Below, piece by piece: positions 1 to 8,513 of a stretch of 64,000 nt of DNA. The notes beneath the pieces were generated by a model. The model was given only the letters and a program-made list of their open reading frames with translations. It did no database searches and had not been told where the DNA came from. The stretch's first letter is position 1; every line of letters starts with the position of its first letter. The position numbers were made by a program, and so were the translations under genes. This stretch comes from an uncultured Myxococcales bacterium (GTDB lineage: Bacteria > Myxococcota_A > UBA9042): positions 1 to 64,000 of the forward strand of contig CAJBNH010000173.1 of assembly GCA_903955385.1 (NCBI GenBank), in the 5' to 3' direction.

Positions 1-9
1 TCCGTTCGG

Positions 10-136
10 CGGTCCCACGCCTCTCCGGTCGTCTCCATCGGTCGGTCCCACTTCCCTCCGGTCGCGACCGCCCGGTGATTCCTCGCCCTTGCGATCCTGT
101 CCATTCGCCGGCTCACGCCCCTACGGTCGCGACTCC
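10..136. repeat. Degenerate ~33-bp tandem repeats at the window edge
   Basis: Units starting near 10, 43, 73 and 109 resemble each other. The first two share CGGTCCCAC, then a CT-rich stretch and CCGGTCG; the fourth reads CGGCTCACGCCCCTACGGTC. The palindrome CGGTCGCGACCG lies at 59-70. The period is about 33 bp, with 30- and 36-bp units, and the array probably continues left of the window. It ends before the first gene and looks like a GC-rich intergenic repeat family. Function unknown. Confidence 0.45.
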
Positions 137-202
137 CCAGCAAACGTCAGTTCCACTTGCCCCTACCCGACGCGCCTACTTTCTGCTATCTCGCGCGCCC
201 TC

Positions 203-1600
203 ATGACCGCCTCGACCCCACCCCCCGACTCTGCACTGCGCGCTACGGCGCTGGGCCCCGCGCTGGCCGCCGCGCTCGTCCCCGGCGCGGATCCCGACGA
301 CTGGGCCGCCGAAGGCCTGTCCGACCTGCTTTCCGCCGATGTGGACGCCGATTCCGTGCCGGCGTTGCGTTCAGCGCAGGCGGGCATGCCGTACTTCACG
401 CTGCTACGCGACCTGGTGCGCCTGGGCGAGGCGAGTTTCGTCTTGCGCTTGGCGGTGTTGACCGAGTTTGCCAGCTCGGATCGCACCCGCTGGGACCAGG
501 ACACGTTGGCCAGTCACTTCGCGTGGTTGCAGCCTGAGGCGCGCGCGGTCGTGCTGCGCTCGCTGCGCAAGGGCGGCTGGCTCGAGGTGATCGAGGGCTC
601 CCACCGCCTGACCGACCGGGGCGAGGCGCTGTACGCCGTCATCAGCCGCATCCTGGGCATCGAGGCACAGGAAGGCGATCTGGCGCTGGGCGTCGTCAAT
701 GTCGAATTGTCGAGAGATCTCGGTCAGGAAGCCACCCCGGCGCTGAAGCACTTGCACCACAACCTGCGACGCATCGTGGACGGGGCGGAAGAAGCCGTCC
801 GCAGCCACTCCGAAGTTCGCGTGCTCGAAGCCCGCGATCGCATCGGCCGCAACCTGGCCTGGGCCAAGCGCGCGCGCGCGTGCATGGAAGGGTTGGATCT
901 CGCGGACGATGACCGCTATCGCGTGGCACAGGAAGTGGGCCAGACGCTTGGGGAATTGCATCAGTGGCAAGCCGTTCTTCAGCGCGCGATCGGCGACCTG
1001 AGCGCCAAGCGACTGCAGCTCGGTCGGACGGGGCTGTCGGTGACGGACGTGACCTCGTTCCTGATGCGCTGCGATCTGGAGACGCTGGCCGACTTTGGCC
1101 GTCCGCTGGTGTCGATGCCGGTGCAGCCGCTGTTCCTGATTCTGGACAACGCCTTGAGCGAGGCGGAATACGAGTACACCCAAGCGCCGGACTACATCGA
1201 GGGCATCGACGGCGTGGGCTGGGCCGAAGGGCCGCCGCTCGAGTCGCCTGCTGGCGATTTGGAACTGCCTGAATTTACTGCGCTCGACCGCTTCGTCGCG
1301 GACATCGCCGCGCTGGCGGCGAAGGGTGGCAGCCAGAAACTGTCGACGTTCGTGCCGCGCCGCGAGTGGGCTGAGAGCGCGTACCGCCTGTCGCTCTTGG
1401 CGCTGGGCGAGACGGTGGGGGGCTACAGCGCCGCCACGGGAGCCCCGGACGCCGCGACGGCCGCCGTGCTGCACGCCTTTTCGGAGAAGCCGTTCGAGGT
1501 GGAGGTCGCTGGCGATGGCTCGGACCGCGACCGGATCTACACCGAGTCGGCCAGTGAAGTGTCGCGGGGCGTCGTCCGGATCCGCGTGCCCGGCCACTGA
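203..1600 (+). CDS. Hypothetical protein with winged-helix-like N-terminal half
   Basis: The product has 465 residues and I do not recognise the family. Around residues 55-155 a helical stretch is followed by a segment resembling a winged helix: an ASHFAWL-type helix, a recognition-like helix near VVLRSLRKGGWLEV, then a short wing and LTDRGEALYAV. The middle (about 170-290) is predicted helical, with many charged heptad-like stretches. The C-terminus is acidic. The layout recalls kleisin-like condensin partners of the MukF/MksF type, but that is only an impression. The ATG at 203 is chosen because the frame upstream lies in degenerate repeat DNA; no clear ribosome binding site is visible. It converges on the next gene with a 3-bp gap. 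Confidence 0.6.
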   Translation: MTASTPPPDSALRATALGPALAAALVPGADPDDWAAEGLSDLLSADVDADSVPALRSAQAGMPYFTLLRDLVRLGEASFVLRLAVLTEFASSDRTRWDQDTLASHFAWLQPEARAVVLRSLRKGGWLEVIEGSHRLTDRGEALYAVISRILGIEAQEGDLALGVVNVELSRDLGQEATPALKHLHHNLRRIVDGAEEAVRSHSEVRVLEARDRIGRNLAWAKRARACMEGLDLADDDRYRVAQEVGQTLGELHQWQAVLQRAIGDLSAKRLQLGRTGLSVTDVTSFLMRCDLETLADFGRPLVSMPVQPLFLILDNALSEAEYEYTQAPDYIEGIDGVGWAEGPPLESPAGDLELPEFTALDRFVADIAALAAKGGSQKLSTFVPRREWAESAYRLSLLALGETVGGYSAATGAPDAATAAVLHAFSEKPFEVEVAGDGSDRDRIYTESASEVSRGVVRIRVPGH

Positions 1601-1603
1601 CGG

Positions 1604-3337
1604 TCAGGGCGCCGGACTCGCCAGCTTCGCGTAGTCCATCATCGACCAACGCTGCCACGTGTCGTGAAACGCTTGGGTATCCGCGCGCTTCCACGCTGCG
1701 TCGAGCAGGCCCAGTCGCCTCTCGAGCTGGGCAAGGTGCGGGTCGTCCGGGGTCCAGTCGCGGGCCCTGTCGAGCTCGGCGCGCGCGATCGCCATCCAGC
1801 CTCGGCGCAGGGCGTGGGCGGCCTGAAGGGCGTGCTGCTTTCCCAGCATGGCGCGGGTGGTCGAGTCCAGACGCTCCCGAGGGCCCAGGCGCCTGTCGAT
1901 GGCGTCCCAAGCCTTCGTCCGTTTTTCGCGCAGGTCGACGAGGTCGTAGTCGATGCCTCGCTCATCCGCCGACAGCAAACGATGCACAAAGCCATGGAAC
2001 CCAAAGTACGGAATCGGGATCCGCAGATCGGGGTCCTGTTCGGCGAACACGGGCTGCTCCTCGACACGGTCCAACAGCTGTCCGACCGGCGACCGCTGCA
2101 GCTGCGCCGCCGCCACTGCCAGCTTGCGCCACTCCGGATGCAGGCGCGCAAAGCCCGTCAGCCACGCGAGGCCGTGGTCGCCGTCTTCGGTATGGAAGCC
2201 CAGCGGTACGGTGGTCACGTCGGGGCGGCGCCCTTCCGCCACCTGCCACGCGAGTCGATTGTCCAGCAGATTCGCATCGTTGGCCAAGAGCATAGCACCC
2301 GGTGACAGCACGCCGTCGGTCGCCTGTTGCACGCGGTCCGGGGCCTGCAAGTTCGCGAGGTTCGTCTCGGGATCCGACACAAGCCGCACGACCCGCTGAC
2401 CGCCGAATCCCAACGCCGTCGCGAGCACCAGACCTGCGAAGATCCGTTGCAGCCGCGGCTGGTTGTGCGTCGTCACGTCCACGGCTGCGGCGGCAAGGGC
2501 CACCCCCACCGCAACCAGCAACGACAGCATCGGCGCCCAACCGTCGATGGGCCAGCGCAGCAGCTCGTCGCTCCATGGCCGTCCGGCCTGCACCTGAATC
2601 GCCGCCAAGTGTCGAAGCGGAAACGAGAACCAGGCGAGCCCCAACGTCGCTGCGCCGGCGATCTCCAGCGCCAGAACGGTTTTCGCCTGTCGCCAGGCCC
2701 ACTTCAAGGCCGCCGCCGCCGCCAGCAACACCACCGGCAGCGCGACCGCCGCTCGCACCGGTTCGTTGGCGAACGCCATCGCCAGCGTCGTCAGGGAAAG
2801 GGCAAGCGGTCCCAGCACTTTGCGTGCATGACTGGGCGAAGTACCGACTGCGCGCGAGGCCGTGACCGCCGCCAACAGCGCCGCCGTCACCGCCACCAGC
2901 GTGACGCCGTGTACGTCGGCGTGCGTAGCGACGGGCCATAGGGTGCCGCTGACGAACCATCCCGCGGCCGCAAGCAGCGCCCACAGCCCCGGCCAACGCA
3001 CTGGGCGAGCCGTCCAAGCGAGCAGGTGGCGGACCAGACGAACCATCAGGAACAGCGCGAGTCCACACAGCAAAGCGCCGCTCCACGTCACTCGCGCGGC
3101 GTACGGTCCCAGAGGCAGCAGCTCAGCCACCGCGGACCAGGACAGCCAGGCAGGCGCGGCATGGCCCAGCTCGCGGGCGGCGGCGGTCAGCGCGCCCGAG
3201 CCGTGCCACGCCGGACCGGGCGCGCTGACGAGCGCAAGTGCGGATGCGCTCAAGGCTCCCACGCTCCACGCGACGCCATCCTGGGCCGCAGGCGGAACAA
3301 CGGAGTGCGGTGGCAACGGGGCGGCGGAGGTGGTCAT
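1604..3337 (-). CDS. DUF2723-like polytopic membrane protein
   Basis: 577 residues. The N-terminal 330 residues contain many hydrophobic segments. Near residues 45-90 a pattern resembles the DUF2723 (GT-C type, protein O-mannosyltransferase-like) core: GSGALTAAARELGHAAP followed by a loop and LLPLGPYAARVTWSGALL. In typical members this region contains an acidic residue and HPPG; here HAAPAW replaces it, so the catalytic motif is degenerate. The C-terminal 240 residues are soluble, with a helical, TPR-like end. It starts 6 bp after the PTPS-family gene, so the three minus-strand genes probably form one transcript. A role in glycan transfer is only inferred. Confidence 0.6.
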   Translation of the reverse strand: MTTSAAPLPPHSVVPPAAQDGVAWSVGALSASALALVSAPGPAWHGSGALTAAARELGHAAPAWLSWSAVAELLPLGPYAARVTWSGALLCGLALFLMVRLVRHLLAWTARPVRWPGLWALLAAAGWFVSGTLWPVATHADVHGVTLVAVTAALLAAVTASRAVGTSPSHARKVLGPLALSLTTLAMAFANEPVRAAVALPVVLLAAAAALKWAWRQAKTVLALEIAGAATLGLAWFSFPLRHLAAIQVQAGRPWSDELLRWPIDGWAPMLSLLVAVGVALAAAAVDVTTHNQPRLQRIFAGLVLATALGFGGQRVVRLVSDPETNLANLQAPDRVQQATDGVLSPGAMLLANDANLLDNRLAWQVAEGRRPDVTTVPLGFHTEDGDHGLAWLTGFARLHPEWRKLAVAAAQLQRSPVGQLLDRVEEQPVFAEQDPDLRIPIPYFGFHGFVHRLLSADERGIDYDLVDLREKRTKAWDAIDRRLGPRERLDSTTRAMLGKQHALQAAHALRRGWMAIARAELDRARDWTPDDPHLAQLERRLGLLDAAWKRADTQAFHDTWQRWSMMDYAKLASPAP

Positions 3338-3343
3338 GCGGGG

Positions 3344-3868
3344 CTATCCCTGCGAGGCGGCGGGCGCGAAGACCCGCTCGCAGTGGGCGGACTGACCGGG
3401 AGACTCTTGGACCTCGACCAGTACCCGCTTCAGGCGAAGCTCGGGCAGTGCCGCCGCGACCCGTTCGACGAAGCGCGAGCACAGCAACCGCGCCAGCAAC
3501 TCGCTGGACGTGTTCTCGATGTCCAGCAACGTCACGTCGCGGCGCGGGAACAGGTACTCGTCGCCGCGGTGCCAAGCGCGCACCGACACGTCATCAGCCT
3601 GCACGCGCAAGAACGGGTTGCGCAGGGGCAGCATCGTCCGGTGGTCCAGCTCGTCGCAGACGGACTTGAACAACGGTTTGACGACCAGGAAGTCGGCGAC
3701 CAGGTAGCCGCTGTCCAGATCAGCGTCGATCTCGACCGAGGCGCGGTAGTTGTGGCCGTGCAGCTCCTCGCGGTCGCCGTTGGCGAAGATCAGGAAGTGG
3801 GCGGACCCGAAGTTGAAGTACTCCTTGGTCACACGGATGCCGAAATGCTCTTGATAAGTCGGGGACAT
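3344..3868 (-). CDS. 6-pyruvoyl-tetrahydropterin synthase family protein without the catalytic Cys
   Basis: 174 residues with the T-fold signature of the PTPS/QueD family. The three zinc-binding histidines are visible at H24 (SAHF) and H37/H39 (LHGHNY), with a C-terminal VEVQES motif supplying the usual glutamate. The position of the catalytic cysteine, four residues before the first His of HGH in QueD, is Arg33 here. The protein is longer than QueD, with an insertion near RNPFLRVQADDVSVRAWHRG. It lies directly downstream of queD, so it is a diverged paralogue. It may use a different pterin or deazapurine precursor, or be structural; the reaction cannot be told from sequence. Confidence 0.75.
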   Translation of the reverse strand: MSPTYQEHFGIRVTKEYFNFGSAHFLIFANGDREELHGHNYRASVEIDADLDSGYLVADFLVVKPLFKSVCDELDHRTMLPLRNPFLRVQADDVSVRAWHRGDEYLFPRRDVTLLDIENTSSELLARLLCSRFVERVAAALPELRLKRVLVEVQESPGQSAHCERVFAPAASQG

Positions 3869-3922
3869 GCGGGGCGGTCCGTCCTGGGCGCGAAGGGAAG
3901 AAGCGGGGCAGGGTGCCGTTGT

Positions 3923-4291
3923 TCAGATGCCGGTGGGACCGCGATAGACGCACGCGTTGGTGCATGTCTCGCCGATGCGGACTGAGGTGAGGCCGGGCAG
4001 CTGCGGCGCCAGACGGTCCCAGATCCAGCGGCTCAGCACCTCAGCAGTGGGATTGTCCAAGCCTTCGATCTCGTTCAGGTAGTGATGGTCCAGTGCGTCG
4101 ATGATCGGACCCGCGACGGCCTTGAGGTCGCCGAAGTCCATCACCCAGCCCAACTTCGGGTCGAGCGGTCCCTTGACCTTGACGACACAGCGGAACGAAT
4201 GCCCGTGCAGCCGCGCGCACTTGTGGCCGTCGGGCACGTGCGGCAGGCGGTGGGCAGCTTCGAAACGGAAAGTCTTTTCGAGTTCGAACAT
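3923..4291 (-). CDS. queD: 6-carboxy-5,6,7,8-tetrahydropterin synthase QueD
   Basis: 122 residues, the usual QueD size, and close in pattern to the E. coli enzyme. It converts 7,8-dihydroneopterin triphosphate to 6-carboxytetrahydropterin in queuosine (7-deazaguanine) biosynthesis. Visible features are AAHRLPH (zinc His), HKCARLHGHSF with the catalytic Cys and two zinc His, the MDFGDLK motif, LDHHYLN, NPTAEVLS and the terminal ETCTNACVY. The in-frame ATG at 4291 starts exactly at the conserved MFELEKTF; upstream in-frame codons run into unrelated sequence. A TAGGCT box lies about 10 bp upstream (4300-4305), so the leader may be very short. No other queuosine genes are in the window. Confidence 0.95.
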   Translation of the reverse strand: MFELEKTFRFEAAHRLPHVPDGHKCARLHGHSFRCVVKVKGPLDPKLGWVMDFGDLKAVAGPIIDALDHHYLNEIEGLDNPTAEVLSRWIWDRLAPQLPGLTSVRIGETCTNACVYRGPTGI

Positions 4292-4358
4292 GGTTGGCGA
4301 GCCTAGCATGGGTAGGGGCCTTGACCCAGATGGGGAACGTGTGGGGCCGGATGCCACC

Positions 4359-5354
4359 TCAGGAAGTCGCTTGCTCCGGGGGGGCAGGGTCCTCAGGCTC
4401 CGGCAGCCCGGCCAGCCGCCTCGCACGGTCGTCCCACGCGGCCAGCAGCGAGACCGCAAGCATGAACGCAAGGTTGGCGTAGAACAGCCACAGCATCAGC
4501 GCGACGATACCGGTCAGTGCGCCGTACAGCGCGTCCATGCGGATAACGTCGCGCACGTAGATCGAGAACAGTCGCTGGCCCAGAAACCACAGCGCGCCGA
4601 ATCCCAGCGCCATGACGCCCAGCCTGCCCTTGCCGACATCTCGCACCGACCAGCGCACCTGCAGGAAGAACAGCCCAGCCACCGGCAGCACTTGCGACGC
4701 CCCCAGCAGCAAGGCGATGCCGTCCACTCGGCCCATCGACAGCGTCGTCATGCTGGCAGCGGCCAGACGCACGCCCCACTCGGTCAGCGGCGCGACGATC
4801 GACAGCAACAGCGCGGCCAGGGCCATCACGAACACGATCATCGTTGCGAATCCGGCCGCGCGCAGGGCTGATCGGCGACGTCGCCCGAACACCGCGCGCA
4901 CACCGGCGTCCAGCCGAGCGAACACCCCCAACGCCAACGAGATCGCCAGCACGGTGCCGACCACGCCGTTCGTCGTGCGGTCTTCGACCAACGCCGTTGC
5001 GAAGTCGCCAGGGTTCCAGGTCACGCCCGGCAACGCCTCTTGCAGCCACATCGACAGCCGCTGCAGCGTCGCGCCGCGCATCGCCAGGTCCAGGCCCGTC
5101 AGGCCGGTCGCCTCATCCACGGCGCCCATCACGAACCCGACGACAGAAAACGCAACGAACAGCGACGGAACGGCGGCGAACATGCAGTACATCGCAAGCG
5201 CAGCCGCGCGGTCCAGCACGTCGGCACGCAAGGCGATCACGACCGCGTCCGCCAGCACCGGCACACGGCGGCCAACGGCAGACGCCCACGCCTTCACTTG
5301 CGGAAGGAGTCGGGCGTGTAAGCCGCGTGGATCTTTCGAAGGGTGAGGCGCCAT
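4359..5354 (-). CDS. YihY/BrkB family inner-membrane protein
   Basis: 331 residues. The family was once called ribonuclease BN; its function is unsettled. There are six hydrophobic segments, the first about residues 45-70 (ALAMYCMFAAVPSLFVAFSVV), with the family's typical large periplasmic loop after it. The conserved C-terminal pattern YGALTGIVALMLWLFYANLAFMLA is clear. The ATG at 5354 is chosen because the hydrophobic core begins about 35 residues later and the longer open frame upstream is low in family character. The gene is divergent from the DUF4956 gene. Confidence 0.85.
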   Translation of the reverse strand: MAPHPSKDPRGLHARLLPQVKAWASAVGRRVPVLADAVVIALRADVLDRAAALAMYCMFAAVPSLFVAFSVVGFVMGAVDEATGLTGLDLAMRGATLQRLSMWLQEALPGVTWNPGDFATALVEDRTTNGVVGTVLAISLALGVFARLDAGVRAVFGRRRRSALRAAGFATMIVFVMALAALLLSIVAPLTEWGVRLAAASMTTLSMGRVDGIALLLGASQVLPVAGLFFLQVRWSVRDVGKGRLGVMALGFGALWFLGQRLFSIYVRDVIRMDALYGALTGIVALMLWLFYANLAFMLAVSLLAAWDDRARRLAGLPEPEDPAPPEQATS

Positions 5355-5544
5355 GTCCGGACAATGCAGAGGGGTTGGGTCGTTTTGGCGGTCGCGGGCA
5401 AGACGCGCTATCCTAGCACGCTCTGACCCGGGCTGCATTCTGGCGCCAACTGCTCGGACCCTGGTTTGCATCGGGTCTTGCGGTGTGCGCCGCCTCCCGC
5501 AAACGATCTGCCCCCTCGACCTCACCCTCGGCTGACGGAGCCCC

Positions 5545-6243
5545 ATGGAAACGGCAGTACAAGACCTCTTTGGCGGCACCGGCTCGGCGCCACTCGCCAT
5601 CATCGACCTGCTGATCAACCTGTGCATTGCGGGGGCGCTCGCGTTCCTGCTTGCCCAGCATTACCGGGTCTTCGGGTCCACGCTGGCCAGCCGCGAAACA
5701 TTCGGCAAGGTCTTTCCGTTCGTCGCGCTGACCACGGCCCTACTGATTGCGATCGTCAAGTCGTCGCTGGCCCTGTCGCTCGGTCTGGTGGGCGCGCTGT
5801 CGATCGTGCGCTTCCGCACCCCGGTCAAGGAGCCCGAAGAGCTCGCCTACATGTTTCTGGCGATCACCATCGGTCTGGGACTGGGCGCCGACTACCGCAT
5901 CGCAACCGTGTCGGCCGTCTTCGTGATCCTCGCGATCGTGACGCTGGTGCAGCTGCGATCGCGTCGGGTGGCGACGCGGAACCTCTACGTGAACCTGGGC
6001 ATTCCGACCGGCGAGGGCGAGCTGTCCTCGGGCGCCATCGAACCCGTTCACGAAATTCTTGGGCGCCATTGTCGCGCCGTCGACCTGCGTCGCATGGACA
6101 CCGAGCGCGAGCGGATCGAGCTGACCTACTTCATCGACGTGCCATCGGTCGACGCCCTCAGCGGGCTGACGGCCGAGCTCGAGAAGCGCTTCCCCAACGT
6201 CCGCGTGACCCTGCTTGATCAGGGCCGCATGCCGAGCCTGTAG
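5545..6243 (+). CDS. DUF4956 membrane protein
   Basis: 232 residues with about four transmembrane segments (roughly 18-38, 55-73, 75-90 and 103-135) and a soluble C-terminal domain of about 90 residues. The family hallmark SLGLVGALSIVRFRTPVKEP is present at residues 78-97. DUF4956 proteins are repeatedly found next to CotH-type and VTC-type genes, as here, where the next two genes are those partners, 0 and 8 bp apart. The biochemical role is unknown; a membrane scaffold or transporter working with the polyphosphate polymerase-like VTC protein is an inference. A weak promoter-like pair (TTGGCG at 5385, TATCCT at 5409) lies upstream. Confidence 0.85.
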   Translation: METAVQDLFGGTGSAPLAIIDLLINLCIAGALAFLLAQHYRVFGSTLASRETFGKVFPFVALTTALLIAIVKSSLALSLGLVGALSIVRFRTPVKEPEELAYMFLAITIGLGLGADYRIATVSAVFVILAIVTLVQLRSRRVATRNLYVNLGIPTGEGELSSGAIEPVHEILGRHCRAVDLRRMDTERERIELTYFIDVPSVDALSGLTAELEKRFPNVRVTLLDQGRMPSL

Positions 6244-8505
6244 ATGCGCGTCCCCTTGCGAAAGCCCGTCGTGGCGGTTCCCAAGCGCTCAGCCTTTCGC
6301 CGGGTTTTGCGTGTGGCTTTGGGCGTGCTCCTTCTGCTTGTCGCAGGTGGAGGCGTCGGGTTTCTGGTCGCCGTGCTGACCACGCCTGAGAACGCCAAGC
6401 GTGGTGCCGACATCAAGACCTACGCCCGCACCTTTGCCCAGTGGTTCGAGGTCACCCCGTCGGCCCCGGTCACGCCGCTTGGGATCGACATCAAATTCAA
6501 GAATCTGCAGATCCTTCGCGATCGGCGCGCCAGCTGGGTCGAGGCCGGCGTGCGGCTTTCCGGAGAGAACGACCCGACGACTGCGCGGGTGCGTCTGGAC
6601 GGCACCTCGACCGACGTCGCCATCAGCTTGGCAGGTGGCCCCGAGGACAAGGCGCCCGGCGATTTGGGTCGCGTGCGGCTGAACGTCAAGGGCGACGGGA
6701 CGCTGTTCGGGATGCGCCGGGTCGTGCTCGACAGTCCCAGCCGTCCCGGCCTGCAGCACGAGGCGTACTATTTCGCGTCCCTGGAGCGTGCGGGAGTGCT
6801 GGCGCCGCGAATGCGCGCGGTCGACTTGGAAATTAACGGAAAGTCGTGGGGTTACGCTGTGCTGGTCGAGCAACCGGGCGTCGAGGGCATGCTGGCCCAC
6901 GGTCGACCCGACGGCGTGATGGTCGGCTGGGATCCGACGCTGCCGGCGGGAGCAAACGCCGATGCCGCCGCGCTGCTGGACCCGCGCACCATCGATCCGC
7001 AGGTCGAGGGCGGAGCGAAACGCCTGGTGGGAACGCCCCTTGCCGCGCAGGCCGGTCTGGCGATCTCGATGCTGCGCGACCTGGTCAGCGGCCGCGTCGC
7101 CCCCGAAGTCGTGCTGGACATTCCCCGGACTGCTCGGTTCGTTGCGCTGTCAGAGCTCTGGGGCCTCGAGTCGGCCCTGCACTGGCAAGGGCCGCGCTGG
7201 GTGCTGCATCCCCTGACGCTGAAGCTCGAACCCTACGCGCGTTTGTCGGCGACGACCGGCGGTCCCGCGGGCGAGGGTCGGCTCTTCGTGCAGAAACTGA
7301 TGGAGTCCAAGGTGTTCCGCGCGGAGTATCAGCGGGCGCTACAGGAAGAGGCCGAGAAGCTGCGGTCCGCCGACCACATGAACCGCCTGCGTCAGGACGT
7401 CGCGGCTCTGGTGCCCGTGTTGTCGGCCAGCGCGCTGCCCGAGTCGCCGCCGCCGGTCTCGCGGGTCGCACGTCAGGCGATCGACGCGCGTTCGGTGCAG
7501 GTCGTTCGTCCCCCTGAGGTCGCTGCCGTGCCCAACCCGCTGCTCGTCAAGGTCGCGCCGCAGCAGGCGCTGCCGTTTGCGCTGGTCGACGCTGCCCGCG
7601 GCACCGTGCAAGTGCCTGCAGGTACGTGGGAAGTGCCGGGGCACGTGCTGTTGCCTCAGGGCTGGTCGTTCACTGCGCAGGCGGGCGCTCGGTTGCGGTT
7701 CGCCGCAGGCGCGTGGCTGATCGTGCGTGGCCCGTGCCAGCTGGCCGGCACGCCAGAGGCGCCAGTCGTGTTCGAGGGCCGCGAGGTCGAGGGCAAACCC
7801 CAGACGTGGGGCGGCATTGCCTTGCTCGACGGCGGAAGCTACCGGTGGACGCACGTATGGGTCCGCAACGCGACGGGCAGCCCGGTCGGCGTCTGGCAGC
7901 CCCAGGCCGCGGTCGTGTGGGTCGGGGGGGACGCGCAAGGATCGAACCTGACGCTGGAAGCCGTCGGGGGCACGCTTGCGTCGTTGCGGGCAATGGGCGG
8001 CACGGTGCGCATCCAGGACACGACGGTTCAGGGCCAAAACGGCGGCAGCGGACTGAATCTGGCAAGTCTGCAGGGAACGGTCGATCGTTTGCGGGTCGAC
8101 CGCGTCGGCGGCGACGGCATCGACGTCGTGGGCGGACAGGTTCAGGTCACCGACCTGCAGGTTCAGGACGCAGGCGGGGCAGCGGTCCGCGCAGGTGCCG
8201 GCGGCCGAGTGCAGGTGAATCGAGTAGTTGCGCAGCGCGTCGGCAACGGTCTGGTCGCCCGGGACGGAGCGCGGCTCCTCGCAATGGTCGGGCAGCTCGA
8301 CACCGTGCGCCACGTCGGCTTTCTGGCGTACCAGCAGGCCCCGGGAAAACCCGCACAGATCGAGGCGCGGGACGTGACCGTCCAGACCGCCGGTCAGGAT
8401 CACTTGTGCACGGGTGGAGCCCGCGTGTCCGTTCAAGGAAGGGCGCAGACGTGCTCGCCCGTGTCGGTTCAGCAGCTGGTGTCGGCCGGTATCGCCAGAC
8501 CCTGA
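6244..8505 (+). CDS. CotH-like protein with C-terminal beta-helix region
   Basis: 753 residues. A single N-terminal membrane anchor spans about residues 20-45 after a basic start. Residues about 60-400 resemble the CotH protein-kinase-like fold; the clearest match is VDLEINGKSWGYAVLVEQPG, the CotH strand pattern with NGxxxGxYxLxEQ. Residues about 465-745 are rich in V, G and Q with short repeating strands, typical of a right-handed parallel beta-helix. The start codon follows the DUF4956 stop directly, so translation is probably coupled. The position between DUF4956 and VTC genes matches a recurrent bacterial cassette. Kinase activity is not demonstrable from sequence. Confidence 0.7.
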   Translation: MRVPLRKPVVAVPKRSAFRRVLRVALGVLLLLVAGGGVGFLVAVLTTPENAKRGADIKTYARTFAQWFEVTPSAPVTPLGIDIKFKNLQILRDRRASWVEAGVRLSGENDPTTARVRLDGTSTDVAISLAGGPEDKAPGDLGRVRLNVKGDGTLFGMRRVVLDSPSRPGLQHEAYYFASLERAGVLAPRMRAVDLEINGKSWGYAVLVEQPGVEGMLAHGRPDGVMVGWDPTLPAGANADAAALLDPRTIDPQVEGGAKRLVGTPLAAQAGLAISMLRDLVSGRVAPEVVLDIPRTARFVALSELWGLESALHWQGPRWVLHPLTLKLEPYARLSATTGGPAGEGRLFVQKLMESKVFRAEYQRALQEEAEKLRSADHMNRLRQDVAALVPVLSASALPESPPPVSRVARQAIDARSVQVVRPPEVAAVPNPLLVKVAPQQALPFALVDAARGTVQVPAGTWEVPGHVLLPQGWSFTAQAGARLRFAAGAWLIVRGPCQLAGTPEAPVVFEGREVEGKPQTWGGIALLDGGSYRWTHVWVRNATGSPVGVWQPQAAVVWVGGDAQGSNLTLEAVGGTLASLRAMGGTVRIQDTTVQGQNGGSGLNLASLQGTVDRLRVDRVGGDGIDVVGGQVQVTDLQVQDAGGAAVRAGAGGRVQVNRVVAQRVGNGLVARDGARLLAMVGQLDTVRHVGFLAYQQAPGKPAQIEARDVTVQTAGQDHLCTGGARVSVQGRAQTCSPVSVQQLVSAGIARP

Positions 8506-8513
8506 GGCAAGGC

